Assembly: GCF_004210375.1 (NCBI RefSeq)
Contig: NC_134828.1
Span: 24,606,400 to 24,670,399, forward strand
DNA: 64,000 nt
Source: Tachypleus tridentatus
Lineage: Eukaryota; Arthropoda; Merostomata; Xiphosura; Limulidae
Direction: 5' to 3'
The number at the start of each line of letters is the position of its first letter. Position 1 is the stretch's first letter. The translations under genes and the position numbers were made by a program. Of this stretch, positions 1 to 11,990 are shown in pieces. The notes under the pieces are model-generated. The model saw only the letters and a list, made by a program, of their open reading frames with translations, searched no databases and was not told where the DNA came from.

Positions 1-98
1 CGATTCATATGGGATATTTTTTAAGCTACAATTGCGCCATCTTGTGGGAATGAGGTTATATATAAATAATCTAACTGACAAACTGAAGTATGCTACTG

Positions 99-226
99 GT
101 TGTTTTGATTGCTATTAAGCGCACAGCTACGCGATTGGTTATCTGCACTCTAGCTGCCACGAGTATCGAAACCCGAATTTTGGCGACGTAAGCCTACAGA
201 CTTACCACTGAGCTACTAGATGGGTA
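99..226 (-). repeat. SINE-B copy (tRNA-derived, short type)
   Basis: Reads on the minus strand as a tRNA-like head (box-B-like GTATCGAAACC region in reverse) followed by a short tail ending in GTAGCTGTGCGCTTAATAGC. The same arrangement recurs at 7173, 16725, 18455 and 27387. Diverged; no clear target-site duplication seen. Confidence 0.6.
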
Positions 227-1971
227 GAGAGGGAGCGAAACAGTGTTTACCATAAAATGTTGAAAACTTCACAACTTAAAAGAGCGACACAATTACTACT
301 TCTAAATATGCAATTTTATTCAACCGTAATCTGAGTACCGTGAAAAAAATTGTGGTTTTAAGTTTCACGTAGTTTAGTCAAGTATTTAAATGTGAGATCG
401 AAATTAGGAGATATCCATGACGTACTCCACCAGTCAGGAAAGACTTAGTCAGTAGATTTAATCAGAAAGTCTTAATGTTTGTTTCTGATTGTTGCTGTTT
501 AACTTTTGCCACAATAAGTGAAATGAATATGACATGATAAACAGCATGAACTTTGCATTAAAGTTTCAGGCAAGATACTATATTTGTTCGGTGATTCACT
601 CAGCAGCTTTCTCGAAAGTGCCCTAAACAAAAAATCTCAACTTTAAACTGCAATGGTAAACATAGAAGGAGATAGGGCTGTTGTTTATAAATGTCCCAGG
701 GCTACTTGTAAACTTATAAGCTTGAAGATTTATGTAGCATTTTAAAGAATTTGTAAAGCGAAACTACGAGTTAAATATTTTTCTGGAGTCTTAAGACCGT
801 TTTCTTACTGTTTCCTATCGTTTTTGTTCTCAAGAGAAGTAGTATTCCAGTTTTTCATTCGATTCACAGAAATATCACTTCTCCTCTCCTTTCCTTTTCA
901 ATGTTTGCTTACAACAGTGTGAGAAAACTCAACGTGACTGACATCTAAAAAAACGGGATGATATTTTTTCTGCTATGTCTTTCCATTCATTCTTTTGTGC
1001 TAGGCCTTGCTATGGCTCAACCTGAAAGACACGGTGTTCTCTCTCTTTTAAGATCGATTTTTATCCCTCTATCGGACATCACTCGAAAACATATTCCTCA
1101 CAAAACTACGTTTTGCACACTTTTGTTGTTGTTTTTTCCACATCGAAAAAAACCTCGTAAACATGATTCATATGTTAACGTCTTATTATTTTTATGAAGA
1201 TATATCATTTCAGACATATATATCACAAACACCAGGTTGTAACAACATCGTCTAAAATATTCAGATTTACTTTAAAACTGTTTTTTTCAGTCAAACATAA
1301 ACTCAAACACAACTTGGATCTCATCAGTATTCAAATACAACAAAATATAGATGAACTCCCAGTCTTACCAATACATTCAACAAGCTAAGCCTAAACGCCT
1401 GAGGTAAATCTTGGAAACTTTGACGTAAAACGTTATTAGTTAAATACATGTCACTGGGCTCTATGTAAATCCCTAAAGCTCAGTGTTCAGAACTTGAAGT
1501 TAGACCTACAAATAGTCTGAGTTCATTCCAATGCTATTAATCATAATTTTGGCATATTTAATCAAAATTGATATAAGTTTATATTCAAATAAGTCTCTCC
1601 GAAGTATTTTTAAAATTCAGAAAAATATTAAAATGGGATTGATATAATATATCATTTTGAAAACGTTTCGTCACGAATTATAATATCGTTTACCCTGAAG
1701 GTATTGCTACGGTTCATGTTATTACGTAATATTATTTCATTTTATTCTATGAAAACAGTATTATACAATTGAAACCCCCCCCACACCCACATACAGCAAC
1801 ACACTGGGACAAGTCTTCCTTACCTACTTTAAATATATTTTTCTTAAACTAGCGTTTATCGTATCTATATTTAAAAGTTTTGAACTTCGGTTCTGTGGAT
1901 TAAACATGGTGGCGAGTGGCATATCAAAATATATTTCGAATAAAAGACATTAAGATAATAAATTTAATATC
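227..1971. other. Gene-free AT-rich DNA
   Basis: I see no exon, RNA gene or recognisable repeat here apart from a C-rich run near 1771-1790. The short open frames at 958-1388 have no family signature and look like chance. Confidence 0.5.
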
Positions 1972-2241
1972 AGGCCAGGCATGGCCAGTGGTTAAGACAC
2001 TCGACTCGCAATCCGAGGGTCGCGGGTTCGAATCCCCATCACACAAAACATGCTCGCCCTTTCAGCAGTGGGGGCGTTATAATGTTTCAGTTAATCCCAC
2101 TATTCGTTGGTAAAAAAGTAGCCCAAGAGTTGGCGGTGGGTGGTGATGACTAGCTGCCTTCCCTCTAGTCTTACAATGCTAAATTAGGGACGGCTAGCGC
2201 AGATAGTCCTGGAGTAGCTTTGCGCGAAATTCAAAAAAAAC
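1972..2241 (+). repeat. SINE-A full-length copy with target-site duplication
   Basis: Long-type SINE: a tRNA-like head with anticodon-loop and GGTTCGAATCCC box B at its start, a central body ending in a CTAAATTAGGGACGGCTAG block, then GTAGCTTTGCGCGAAATTC and an A-rich tail. It is flanked by a 12-bp direct repeat AAATTTAATATC at 1960-1971 and 2242-2253, which marks retroposition. It sits within gene-free DNA. Confidence 0.9.
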
Positions 2242-2299
2242 AAATTTAATATCTCAGGCACTAATATCATAATCATATAAGTTTATCTCAAAGTGATGG

Positions 2300-2425
2300 C
2301 GCCCCCCGCTAGTACAGCGGTATGTCTCCGGATTTACAACGCTAAAATCAGGGGTTCGGTTCCCCTCGGTGGGCTGAGCAGATAGCCCGATGTGGCTTTG
2401 CTATAAGACAACCACATAAAACCAG
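2300..2425 (+). repeat. SINE-C copy
   Basis: tRNA-like head (GGGGTTCGGTTCCCCTC box B) fused to a short tail with GAGCAGATAGCCCGATGTGG and ending TATAAGAC plus an AC-rich end. Flanked by an 8-bp direct repeat AGTGATGG (2292-2299 and 2426-2433). Minus-strand relatives lie at 31332 and 55777. Confidence 0.8.
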
Positions 2426-2583
2426 AGTGATGGAGAATAGCAAAGATTTCATTTAATATACCTGTACAACAAAAGATTATTTGCTTGAAACCAAAACCAC
2501 TTTAAGCTCTTTGCTGTGTTCAGTGCGAGAAACCAAACGTCGAATTTTAGTGTTGTGAGTCTGTAGTCAGAAAGAAACGTCTT

Positions 2584-2748
2584 TTGTTTGTTTGGTTCGT
2601 TTTGAATTTCGCGCAAAGCTACACGAGGGATATCTATGCTAGCCGTCTGTAATTTTGCAGTGTAAGACTAGAAGGAAGGCAGCTAGTCATCACCACCCAC
2701 CGCCAACTTTTACCAGCGAACAGTGGGATTGACCGTCATATTATAATA
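2584..2748 (-). repeat. SINE-A partial copy, head missing
   Basis: The minus strand carries only the body and the AAAC-type tail of SINE-A. Similarity stops at the CCCACTGTTCGCTGG block, where a palindromic TATTATAATA stretch begins (about 2740-2770). Confidence 0.8.
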
Positions 2749-3258
2749 TGACTTATATTATAATATAACTTACTTCAAAGTGTAATTTGTACTTCAGTAA
2801 ACAGATCCTAGTTTTCGTTCTTCAGTCAACTTCCTTGGAGTTTCGTTTCAGAATTACGAAATATATCCATAATATACATGCGTTTAATCACAAGTCTTTC
2901 GCTGATGACTCATTGTTGTACGTTTCTATGGCAACTCCACGATACACGTTATTAATACATATTAGGTGATATTTTTCATTTATCGGGATTCCCTCAGAGT
3001 AAACACTTAGCCCCGCTAACTGGAGGTTCAGAAGATTCTGAATGGTGAAGTGTGTATCTGTTTATTTATCAGAGTTAATCTGGAAGAAACAGTCAAATCA
3101 GAAAAACAAAAATATACGAGAACAGTCTTTATTTATAAATAATAAAACAAATAACGAAACAATAGAACAAGGACAAGTGTACGTGTGTTTTCGCTGGATT
3201 GGACTGGTGAATGAAAGAGAAACAAAAGTTCGGTGAACCCTCTTTCAACAGTCCAGTG

Positions 3259-4046
3259 TGTGACTTCTCCCTCGCATGGTAAACTAGAACCATGTAATAT
3301 ACTCGTGCTCAGTGTGACTTCTCCCTCGCATGGTAAACTAGAACCATGTAATACACTCGTGCTCAGTGTGACTTCTCCCTCGCATGGTAAACTAGAACCA
3401 TGTAATACACTCGTGCTCAGTGTGACTTCTCCCTCGCATGGTAAACTAGAACCATGTAATACACTCGTGCTCAGTGTGACTTCTCCCTCGCATGGTAAAC
3501 TAGAACCATGTAATACACTCGTGCTCAGTGTGACTTCTCCCTCGCATGGTAAACTAGAACCATGTAATACACTCGTGCTCAGTGTGACTTCTCCCTCGCA
3601 TGGTAAACTAGAACCGTGTACTTCTCCCTCGCATGGTAAACTAGAACCATGTAATACACTCGTGCTCAGTGTGACTTCTCCCTCGCATGGTAAACTAGAA
3701 CCGTGTAATACACTCGTGCTCAGTGTGACTTCTCCCTCGCATGGTAAACTAGAACCATGTAATACACTCGTGCTCAGTGTGACTTTTCCCTCGCATGGTA
3801 AACTAGAACCATGTAATATACTCGTGCTCAGTGTGACTTTTCCCTCGCATGGTAAACTAGAACCGTGTAATACACTCGTGCTCAGTGTGACTTCTCCCTC
3901 GCATGGTAAACTAGAACCATGTAATACACTCGTGCTCAGTGTGACTTCTCCCTCGCATGGTAAACTAGAACCATGTAATACACTCGTGCTTAGTGTGACT
4001 TCTCCCTCGCATGGTAAACTAGAACCATGTAATACACTCGTGCTCA
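3259..4046. repeat. 54-bp minisatellite, 14 full units plus one 33-bp unit
   Basis: A tandem array of a 54-bp unit starting TGTGACTTCTCCCTCGCATG. Units are nearly identical, differing at single sites (T/C, A/G). One unit near 3600-3632 is shortened to 33 bp. Both 54 and 33 are multiples of three, so long open frames run through on both strands; that is an effect of the period, with no sign of a protein. Confidence 0.95.
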
Positions 4047-4289
4047 AAAACTTTGTTACATGTGAAATATTGAGCGTTTTTGTCTCTCATTTGTTATTTT
4101 TCTTGTGTTTTTAACGTGCGCAATGTCTTTCCTTTGATAATTATTGGTAAGTATGTTTATAACATGAACATTCGTGCAATATTTCATGATTATGTTCTTT
4201 TTATGGAAATTTCTGTAGAACTTAATATCTGTACAACCAGAAATGGGCTTTTTTTTCTCCATTTCTAAGTCAAAACAAATAAGACCGTC

Positions 4290-5545
4290 ATTTTGTGAAA
4301 ATATTTAGTATAAACCTGAAACCTTCAGAAACGTGCAACAATTACATTCACATCAGAATATTAACTCAGTAACGTGCGTGGTCCCCACGTACTGCAATAA
4401 TGTTCACTAGGAGACGTGGCATGCTCTCATCTGACGTTACGAGTCTTTGATTTGGAATTCTGTTCCACTCTTCAGTCAGCGCTTGGCGTAACTGCTGTAG
4501 GGTTGTATGGGAATCGTTCCTATTACTAACTGCACGGCCAAGTTCAGCCCAGAGATGCTTTATAGGGATGGTATTTGGGTTTACATGTGGTTGCTCAAGG
4601 ACCAACACTCCACGTTGTTGCAAGAAATCTTGCACATTGCGAGCACTATGAGCCGGTGCATTGTCCTGCTGCAGCCGGAAATTGTCCTGGAAAATACCCT
4701 GGACAAATGGCAGTAAGTGGCTATCCAGGATAACCTGATACACTGCACCAGTGACATTTTGATCCAGAATGACCAACTTGCTGACAGCTGCAGAACAGAA
4801 TGCACCCCAGGCGTGCACTGAACCTCCACCTCCTGCGACGTTGCGTTGAACATTTTCATCGTTCAGCTGTTCTCCAGAAAGCCTTCGCACTCGTATACGT
4901 CCATCAATGAGGTAGAGAAGAAATGTGATTTCGTCAGCAAAAACTGCATGATTGCAGTGTGCGATTATGATATTACCGTATCGCTAAGCTTACTGCAGCC
5001 TGTTGTTACAATGTCTAGCCGTCAGTTTAGTTTTCTTGACCATCCATCTTGCTCTGTATTCAGCTTGCACCAACAGTCGATTGACCGTCTGGCGTGAAAT
5101 CCGGATAAGATGTTGCGCACGTAACTGCGCAGCAATGGGCCAGGAGGACATCGTATGGTTTCGACGAGCAATGGTGAGGATCCGGCGATCATCGCGTGCT
5201 GTAGTGGACGGTCCGTAGGTCTGCTGGGTCTCACACTTCCGGTTGCAACTCTTCGTCTGAGAACTCTGTTGACGATCTTCCTGGATACACCAAGTCGTCC
5301 TGCAATATCGCGTTGTTTCAACTCAGCGTTGTCGTAGGCAACCATCTGATTTTTCAAACCTACGTAAGTAGGACCTGGCACAATGTCTAAAATATTTACA
5401 GAGTTGAAAACGCGTCGCCAACTGGTAGGGTACAAAAGTAACACCAAAATCTCTGACTTTTATATCTCACCCCAGACATTGCGTTCGGGACAAGTCTCAG
5501 AACCCTCCCATGTTCAAGGGATTAAACCCAGTCAAAATGAACTTG
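4290..5545 (-). mobile_element. Tc1-like DNA transposon, inactive
   Basis: The extent is set by the transposase remains plus a little flank. Possible ends are the short inverted match TCATTTTG near 4290 and CAAAATGA near 5535, which is weak, so the borders are uncertain. The element stands alone with no other genes and no intact frame. Confidence 0.6.
4366..5447 (-). pseudogene. Tc1/mariner-superfamily transposase pseudogene
   Basis: This would have been a DDE transposase for cut-and-paste movement. From the N-terminus (5345 downward) one sees a helix-turn-helix region (ELKQRDIAGRLGVSRKIVNR), then, after frame breaks around 4900-5030, a VFADE block (first catalytic Asp, near 4935) and the QQDNAPAH block (second Asp). 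The third catalytic site, normally PIEHLW in this family, reads PIKHLW here, so the acidic residue is lost. The preceding SPDLN-type block is also altered. Full-length relatives are about 340 residues; this copy is in at least two frames. Family assignment is firm; subfamily is not. Confidence 0.88.
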
Positions 5546-6003
5546 TGTAATGCAGAATAGTAGAAAAATAACATTTGAAAGTTTAAGGGCAATACATAAA
5601 GTGAATTTAGTTTTAAAATGATATAAATGACCAAAAATCACATTTTACGAATACGTAACAACCTTTTTAAGCGAGAGTATATTTAAACCAACCCCCGAAG
5701 TCTTAAGAGACAATTAAACAATGTCTAGCATGACAGATAAGATAAAAACTATTTACTACAACTCTGAAAGAACGTTTATGTTATAATAAAAGCAAAATCC
5801 CACAAAACCTCTAAAGAAATGAAAACTCACAACTATCTCCAGTCAGTCATATATTTAACACCAAAAGTAATTTTGAAGTTACGGTGTAAACCTACGTTTA
5901 CAAATTCACTAAAAGCGCCGAAAAAAAATCTGTTAAACAGAAGAAAAATCTCCCTTTAAATACAAACCATACAGTAACGTTTGTACACAAAATCATTGTG
6001 CTC
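5546..6003. other. Gene-free AT-rich spacer
   Basis: Nothing recognisable between the Tc1 remnant and the next SINE. Confidence 0.5.
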
Positions 6004-6257
6004 GTTTGTTTATTTGTTTGTTTGTTTGTTCTGAAGTCCGCGCAAAACAACGCGGGAGTTATCTGTGTTACCCATCCCTAATTTAACAGTGTAAGACAAA
6101 AAGGAAGGCAGCTAGTCATCAAAACAGTGAAGATTGACCATCGAATTATAACGCCACACACAGCTGGGAGGACGAGCATGTTTCGTGTGACGGGGATTCG
6201 AACCCGCCACCCTCAGATGGCGAGTCGAGCGCCCTGATCACCTGCCCATGCTGGGCC
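6004..6257 (-). repeat. SINE-A copy
   Basis: Minus-strand SINE-A with a long TTTG-type tail at its low-coordinate end and a clear GGGATTCGAACCC box B (reversed) near 6191. The body has an internal deletion around 6121-6130. Confidence 0.88.
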
Positions 6258-6428
6258 TCAAATGTCCCCGTGACCTCTATCCAGTCACACTTTAAAGCTG
6301 AGAAGTGGGAACCAAGAACTATTAACAATTTCACTGAATGATAACAAGTACATGGCTGAAGGATATATAGATTTATATAGAAATTATTATTCATGGTCTG
6401 GAATTCGACACCGTATACAGTTAGTGAT

Positions 6429-6707
6429 GTTTGTTTGTTTGTTTTGAATTTCGCGATAAGCCTCACGAGGGCTATCTGCGCTATCAGTCCCTAATTTATC
6501 AGTGTAAGGCTAGAGGGAAGGCAGCAAGTCATCACCACCAACTGCCAACTCTTGGGCTACTCTTTTACCCACGAATAGTGGGATTGACCGTCACATTATA
6601 ATGTCCCATGACTGAAAGGGCGAGCACGTTATGTGCGACGGGGATTCGAACCCGCAACCCTCAGATTACGAGTCGAACGTCTTAACCCACCTTGCCAAGC
6701 CGGACCA
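6429..6707 (-). repeat. SINE-A full-length copy
   Basis: Minus-strand copy with tail, body and complete tRNA-like head ending at the reversed GTCCGGCTTGGC start. Confidence 0.9.
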
Positions 6708-6734
6708 ATAGTTAATGATGTTTTCCCTTCAGTA

Positions 6735-7094
6735 CAGTGGAACCCCTCTAATCAGGCCAGTTTGTCTCAGAGGCCTGGCATGGCAAAGCGTGTTAAGGCG
6801 TGCGACTCGTAATCTGAGGGTCGCGGGTTCGCATCCCCGTCGCGCCAAACATGCTCGCCCCTTCAACCGTGGGGGCGTTATAATGTGACGGTCAATCCCC
6901 CTATTCGTTGGTAAAAGAGTAGCCCAACAGTTGGCGGTGGGTGGTGATGACTAGCTGCCTTCCCTCTAGTCTTACACTGCTAAATTAGGGACGGCTAGCA
7001 CAGATAGCTCTCGAGTAGCTTTGTACGAAATTCAAAAAACAAACAAACAGTTTGTCTCAGTCCCGAAGGTGACTACTTTAAAGGGGTTCCACTG
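6735..7094. mobile_element. Small pogo/Tigger-like MITE carrying a nested SINE
   Basis: The ends are inverted repeats: CAGTGGAACCCCT at 6735 and AGGGGTTCCACTG ending at 7094. Each is flanked by TA (6733-6734, 7095-7096), the target used by the Tc1/pogo superfamily. Without the nested SINE (6771-7047 plus one 13-bp duplication) the element is only about 70 bp and non-coding. Superfamily is inferred from TA plus CAGT-type ends. Confidence 0.7.
6771..7047 (+). repeat. SINE-A full-length copy nested in a MITE
   Basis: Complete head, body and AAAC tail. Its 13-bp target-site duplication CAGTTTGTCTCAG is perfect (6758-6770 and 7048-7060), indicating a fairly young insertion into the older MITE. 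Confidence 0.95.
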
Positions 7095-7172
7095 TATTTT
7101 AATATGACATAATTCTATCTTTAACATATTTTCCATAATTATATCAGCGTATAAACACACCATCCATAATTT

Positions 7173-7288
7173 CGTGCCCCTCAGTGGCACAGCGGTACGT
7201 CTATGGACTGAAACCACTAGAAACATGGTTTCGATACCAGTGATGGTAGCCCACTGTGTAGCTTTGAGCTTAATTCCAAGCAAACAAA
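7173..7288 (+). repeat. SINE-B copy
   Basis: Short-type SINE: tRNA-like head with GGTTTCGATACC, then GTGTAGCTTTGAGCTTAATTCC and a CAAA-rich tail. Flanked by an 8-bp direct repeat CATAATTT (7165-7172 and 7289-7296). Confidence 0.8.
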
Positions 7289-7544
7289 CATAATTTTGTA
7301 ATATTCAACTGCGTCAACAAGAAAACAAATGCGAAATTACACTCTTGTGAAGTATGTAATAAAAATATCTGGAAATCAAAATACCTTTCAGAGTTCAATT
7401 TGTTTAATGTTGTCGTTCTCGGTTCCTATATTCCAGTAAAGGTGTTTTGTTAGATTTAATAACCATCTTTTATTATGTTAAATAACGTGATTAGTTTCTA
7501 TATACCTCCCCTTCCAGTGATACACTAAAAATCGCGTTCTTTGC

Positions 7545-7612
7545 GCGTGGTGAGCAGACAGAGCACAGTTAGCTCATCGTGTAGCTTTCTGCTTAATTTC
7601 AAACAAAGTTTC
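7545..7612 (+). repeat. SINE-B 3' fragment
   Basis: Only the GTGGTGAGCAGA...GTGTAGCTTTCTGCTTAATTTC tail part is present. Confidence 0.65.
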
Positions 7613-8102
7613 CAATTAAAACAAGAGGGAGTCCTCAATAGTCTCGGCACCTGAAGTTCTTTCAGACAGGATCAGAGTAAGTTTATCTAAGAGCTTTTTT
7701 TTTTTTTAATCTTTTTATAACTTATACTTTTTGTGCTCCAGCAATACCAGTTGTAAAATGCACGTATACCCGATTTCATTTGAATACCCATTAGGGTCTT
7801 TACCAGTCTACCCTAAAAGTGAAAATATTTTAGGCAGAATTAGAATAAATTAATCCATGAGACCTTAGTCGTGGCTCAGTACATCAATCAAAAGGGTTTG
7901 CTCTCCTGAGTTCAAATATGTAATAAGATCTCAAATCGGTCAAGAGACGACGGAGATACGAGCTAACACTTTGGACTTGGAAAAAAAAAAACTCAGAGCC
8001 GTTTTATGAGCCGATATGCCGCGGCTGTGAGAAAAGCGAAATATCCTTTGTAATTAAGTAGTTGTAACTTAAATGCTTAATACTGATGAGAGGTTACGTT
8101 AG
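7613..8102. other. Gene-free spacer
   Basis: Contains a short poly-T tract near 7697-7710 and nothing else recognisable. Confidence 0.45.
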
Positions 8103-8202
8103 TTTTGTTTATTCTTAAGCACAAAGCTACATCATGGGCTATTTGTGTTCGAAACCTGATTTTAAGAGCCATAAGCCCTCAGACTTGCCACGAGGGAGCA
8201 AT
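8103..8202 (-). repeat. SINE-B copy, diverged
   Basis: Minus-strand tail (TAAGCACAAAGCTACATCATG region) followed by a decayed tRNA-like head with GTTCGAAACC. Confidence 0.6.
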
Positions 8203-8334
8203 ATATGTCACTTACTGCCACTGAAAAATCTGTTGAAACGAATCAGTTATATGTTTACTCATTTTAATTTCAAATTAAATAACTTCACACAGTGTGCAAA
8301 GCAGGCATTTAGATATTTGACTTCGGCATAATCA

Positions 8335-8565
8335 AGGGTTTATTGTTCCCGACCCGTTGATGAAAAAACAAGGTATTCACTTTCAGTAGTGAGTGCATTA
8401 TAAGAGTGAAAGTTGAATCCACTATTCAGTCAAACAAATATAGCTCAAAAGTTGACGGTGAGTTCTGTTAACTGTTTACCTATCCTCTAAACTAGGGACG
8501 CGATGCTTTAAGCCCTCGGATTCACAGTCCCAGTACGCTAACAGCTTAGTCAGGATCGGTCCATT
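8335..8565. repeat. Decayed SINE-A body and head fragments
   Basis: 8335-8512 follows the SINE-A body on the plus strand (GTGCATTATAA, CCACTATTC, GTTGACGGTGAG) with many changes. 8513-8565 resembles a tRNA-like head in reverse (CCCTCGGATT...CAGGATCGG). Confidence 0.5.
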
Positions 8566-8818
8566 TCATTTGATAAGTAATATATATTGTTCTTATTGTA
8601 TTTTATAATCACCGTAAAATATAAGTGTATGTAAATAAATATACTCCTAAAAGCTATGCTGTAAAAAAGTGTAAGTCTTGGGTTAATTGTTAGTGATGAA
8701 CCTATTGTGCTAAATAATTAATTCGAAGGTAAAATAACAGCAACCTATATAGCAGGCGAGTATATAATTTTACTTATTTTAACGTTTCGACTCATAATAT
8801 CATATTATCACCCGGAAA

Positions 8819-9095
8819 CGGCCCGACATGGCCATGCTTGTTAAGGCGTGCGAGTCGTAATCTGAGGGTCGCGGGTTCGCATCCCCGTCGCGCCAAACAT
8901 GCTCGCCCTTTCAGCCGTGGGGGCGTTATAATGTGACAGTCAATCCCACTATTCGTTGGTAAAATAGTAGTCCAAGAGTTGGCGGTGGGTGGTGATGACT
9001 AGCTGCCTTCCCTCTAGTCTTACACTGCTAAATTAGGGACGGCTAGCACAGATAGCCCTCCAGTAGCTTTGTGCGAAATTCAAAACAAACAAACA
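8819..9095 (+). repeat. SINE-A full-length copy with target-site duplication
   Basis: Head, body and AAAC tail are complete. A 12-bp direct repeat ATCACCCGGAAA flanks it (8807-8818 and 9096-9107). Confidence 0.95.
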
Positions 9096-9143
9096 ATCAC
9101 CCGGAAAAAGTTACATTCAAAGAGCCGGTTGAATATTTTTATT

Positions 9144-9388
9144 TGGTTTGGTTTGTTTTGAATTTCGCGCAAAGGTACACGAGGGCTATCTGCGCTAGCC
9201 GTCCCAAATTTGGTAGTGTAAGACTAGATGGAAGACGGTTAGTCATCACCACCCACCGCAAACTCTTGGACTACTATTTTACAAACGAATAGTGGGATTG
9301 ACTGTCACATTATAACGCCTCACGGCTGAAATGGCGAGCATGTTCGGTGCAACAGAGATTCGAACCTATGACCCTCAGATTACGAGCG
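9144..9388 (-). repeat. SINE-A copy, head truncated
   Basis: Minus-strand tail and body with part of the head (GAGATTCGAACC). Similarity ends inside the anticodon stem region near 9388. Confidence 0.88.
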
Positions 9389-10289
9389 GTGTTTAACGTT
9401 CATTTATGTTATGATATACCTTAATTTACCACTTAATATACATTTTATATGTTTTATTAATCAATCCTAATTGCGTTCATTTTTCCTTGTGTGTCTGGTA
9501 CTGAATTTTTATCATTGATCATTAGCGATAAATAGAAGCAGAAGCCCACTATTTCCATCTAGTGGGGAAAATAAAAAACATTCCGACCACCGGTATATAC
9601 TTCTCAAATGCACGTAATTGGGAAAAGTAAAGAATAATTGTACATTTCACAAATATATCATTTATTAATGAACATGGTTTTACCACTAAAGACATCATCA
9701 GGTACAGACTGACGTGGTTTGTAGACATACTTGTATGTATTTAACCAAGTAGTCCAGCGGATAAGCTCAGAATTGTTCAAATCCGGATAAAAGCATGAGG
9801 TTTGACACATTTGTATTTGTCCGTATGGAGATTTGTATAAAAACAAAATATATTTAATATCGTGCCCATAAAGATCTCACTTTCACGTTTAATAACGAAC
9901 ATGTCTGCCTGACGGAACGTGCCAGGTGTTCCATCATTAAGAAATCAAATTGTCTAATAAAACGCATTTATTGTTTTACTTTCAGTTTGAATTTTTTCGA
10001 ACTGTTTATTCAGAATGCTCAAGGTATTTGATAGCGTTTTCGGAGACTTGAAATTACATTCGAAAGCGCAGCTTGGCTAATTGAAAGTTCACTTGTCTGA
10101 GATCACGATCAAAGTCTTAATAAGACATCGTATCTTGTATATTATTGAAAGAAACTTATGATTGTTTTTTCCTGTTAGATTATATCATTCTTACTTGGAC
10201 TAGTAAAGGATTGATGCATATGACTATATATGAATACTTCTGTGTTTACTTTTATTTCATAAAAATAAATACGGTCTGCAAGAAATTCA
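9389..10289. other. Gene-free AT-rich spacer
   Basis: No exon or repeat recognised. Confidence 0.45.
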
Positions 10290-10541
10290 GTTCATTTTAA
10301 ATCTCGCGTGAAGCAGCACGAGGGCTATCTGCTCTAGCCGTCCCTAATTTAGCAGTGTAGACCAGAGGGAAAGCAGCTAGTCAGAACTACTCACGGACAA
10401 CTCTTGGGCAACTCTCTCACCGACAAATATTAGGACTGACTGTAACTTAATGACGCCCTCACGGCTGAAAGAGTATGTTTGGTGTAACAAGGATTCAAGC
10501 CCTTGACCCTCAGATTACTAGGCCCTAATCACCCGGCCTAA
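10290..10541 (-). repeat. SINE-A copy, moderately diverged
   Basis: Minus-strand body with CTAGCCGTCCCTAATTTAGC and a head with AGGATTCAAGCCC. Many substitutions suggest an old insertion. Confidence 0.85.
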
Positions 10542-11990
10542 GAAATTTAGCTAGCTGGTTCTTCAAATATTATATGTAAATACTTTCCAGAATGAATTCA
10601 ACTTATGTACTATTTAAAAACAGACGCTATTATATTTATATATACTAATTTGTACATAACGTGTCAACAGAAAGCAGTTAATTAACTTGTACAAAAGAAT
10701 GCGTAATTCTCTGACTACGCGTATATAGATTCATTTCTAGAAATCAAATCTCTTAAAAAACATGGACTTCTCCTGGTGACAGTTTCTAACACATTAATAC
10801 AGTCTTGTGCGGTTCAGATTGGTTTTGCTACATTTTGAGAGACATCTACAGATCGTCTTGCAACTTCAGTGAATAATTTTGTAACATGCTTTGAACACCT
10901 CTGGCGGTATGGTCCAGTTTGGTCTCTAACAGTCCCTCTGTGGTTGATTCCACCCCCATTCATTCGGACTCGGCAGTGTTTGCTGTGGTGTCAAAGCTTG
11001 TCCACAGACATGACCGCCTTGACAAGTAACACGTTTATTGTGTTCGGTAAGTGTAGTTTGGTTCGACTAAACATTTTCGAAGGACTTTGTGCTTTGAGCA
11101 AAGAATGTTTAGCGGGCTTAGCTCTAAGTGCTGTATTCTCAGATGTGTTTTGTTGAAATACTTTGGATAGAATACAAAAGGTATATGTCATAGTTGTGTA
11201 AACTTTCCATGTGTTAAACAGAATTTTCTTTTTCTTTCCACAAAATACTGGTGTCATATCACAGTCTTTGAAAGAGCGCAATGCTTGACATTTGACCAAT
11301 TACAATCCGTGATAGAGGGCAATGTTTGACATTTGACTAACCCCAGTAAACCGACAATGATGTTTGCTGACAATTGTTTCCCAACACCAAAGGCTATCCA
11401 AAATTCAATGTTCAGTTTGTGAACATAGGAGACGGCTAGAACCACAATGTATGTGTCCTTATTGTTCTTCATGGGAAAGATGGAACAGTATCCTTGTGTC
11501 ATTCTCTTCATGATTGGATAACTTATAATTGTTGAGCTGGCAATATCTTAACTGTATGTAGACACAAACTTCACATCAGCTACATTCAAGGCACAATCTC
11601 ATTTCCCAAGTACAGAAACGTGTCTTATTTCCATCTGAACGAAGAAAGCTCTGTTAATTTTCTGGAACTTCTGCCTCTCGATGAACCCGTCTGTTGATAC
11701 ACTTAACAGGTGCTTCTTTGGTGCACTGTCTGAAACTGTTCTTGATATATTTATCCCAAATAATTTCAACTCTCCTGATATTACTGTCCCTGTTCACCAA
11801 CGAAGGCAACATTACAGAGTTAGTATACTTCTCAAAATTTATGTACAATCCAGATGTTAACATATTCACTATGAAAGCTCCATCCAGCACCTTCATGTCC
11901 ACTTCTGGAGCTCCATCTTGTACCTGAACGTCTGTCTGCAGACACTGAAGTAGTTCTGACTTCCTTCCAATGTACATTTCTCCAATGGAA

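Noticed and set aside
958-1388. Two adjacent short open frames (79 and 64 codons)
   Set aside because: Low-complexity composition, no homology recognised, no splice or polyadenylation context.
3133-4114. Long open frames of about 300 residues on both strands over the 54-bp array
   Set aside because: They arise because the unit length is a multiple of three and the unit has no stop in several frames. No family signal, splice context or promoter is visible.
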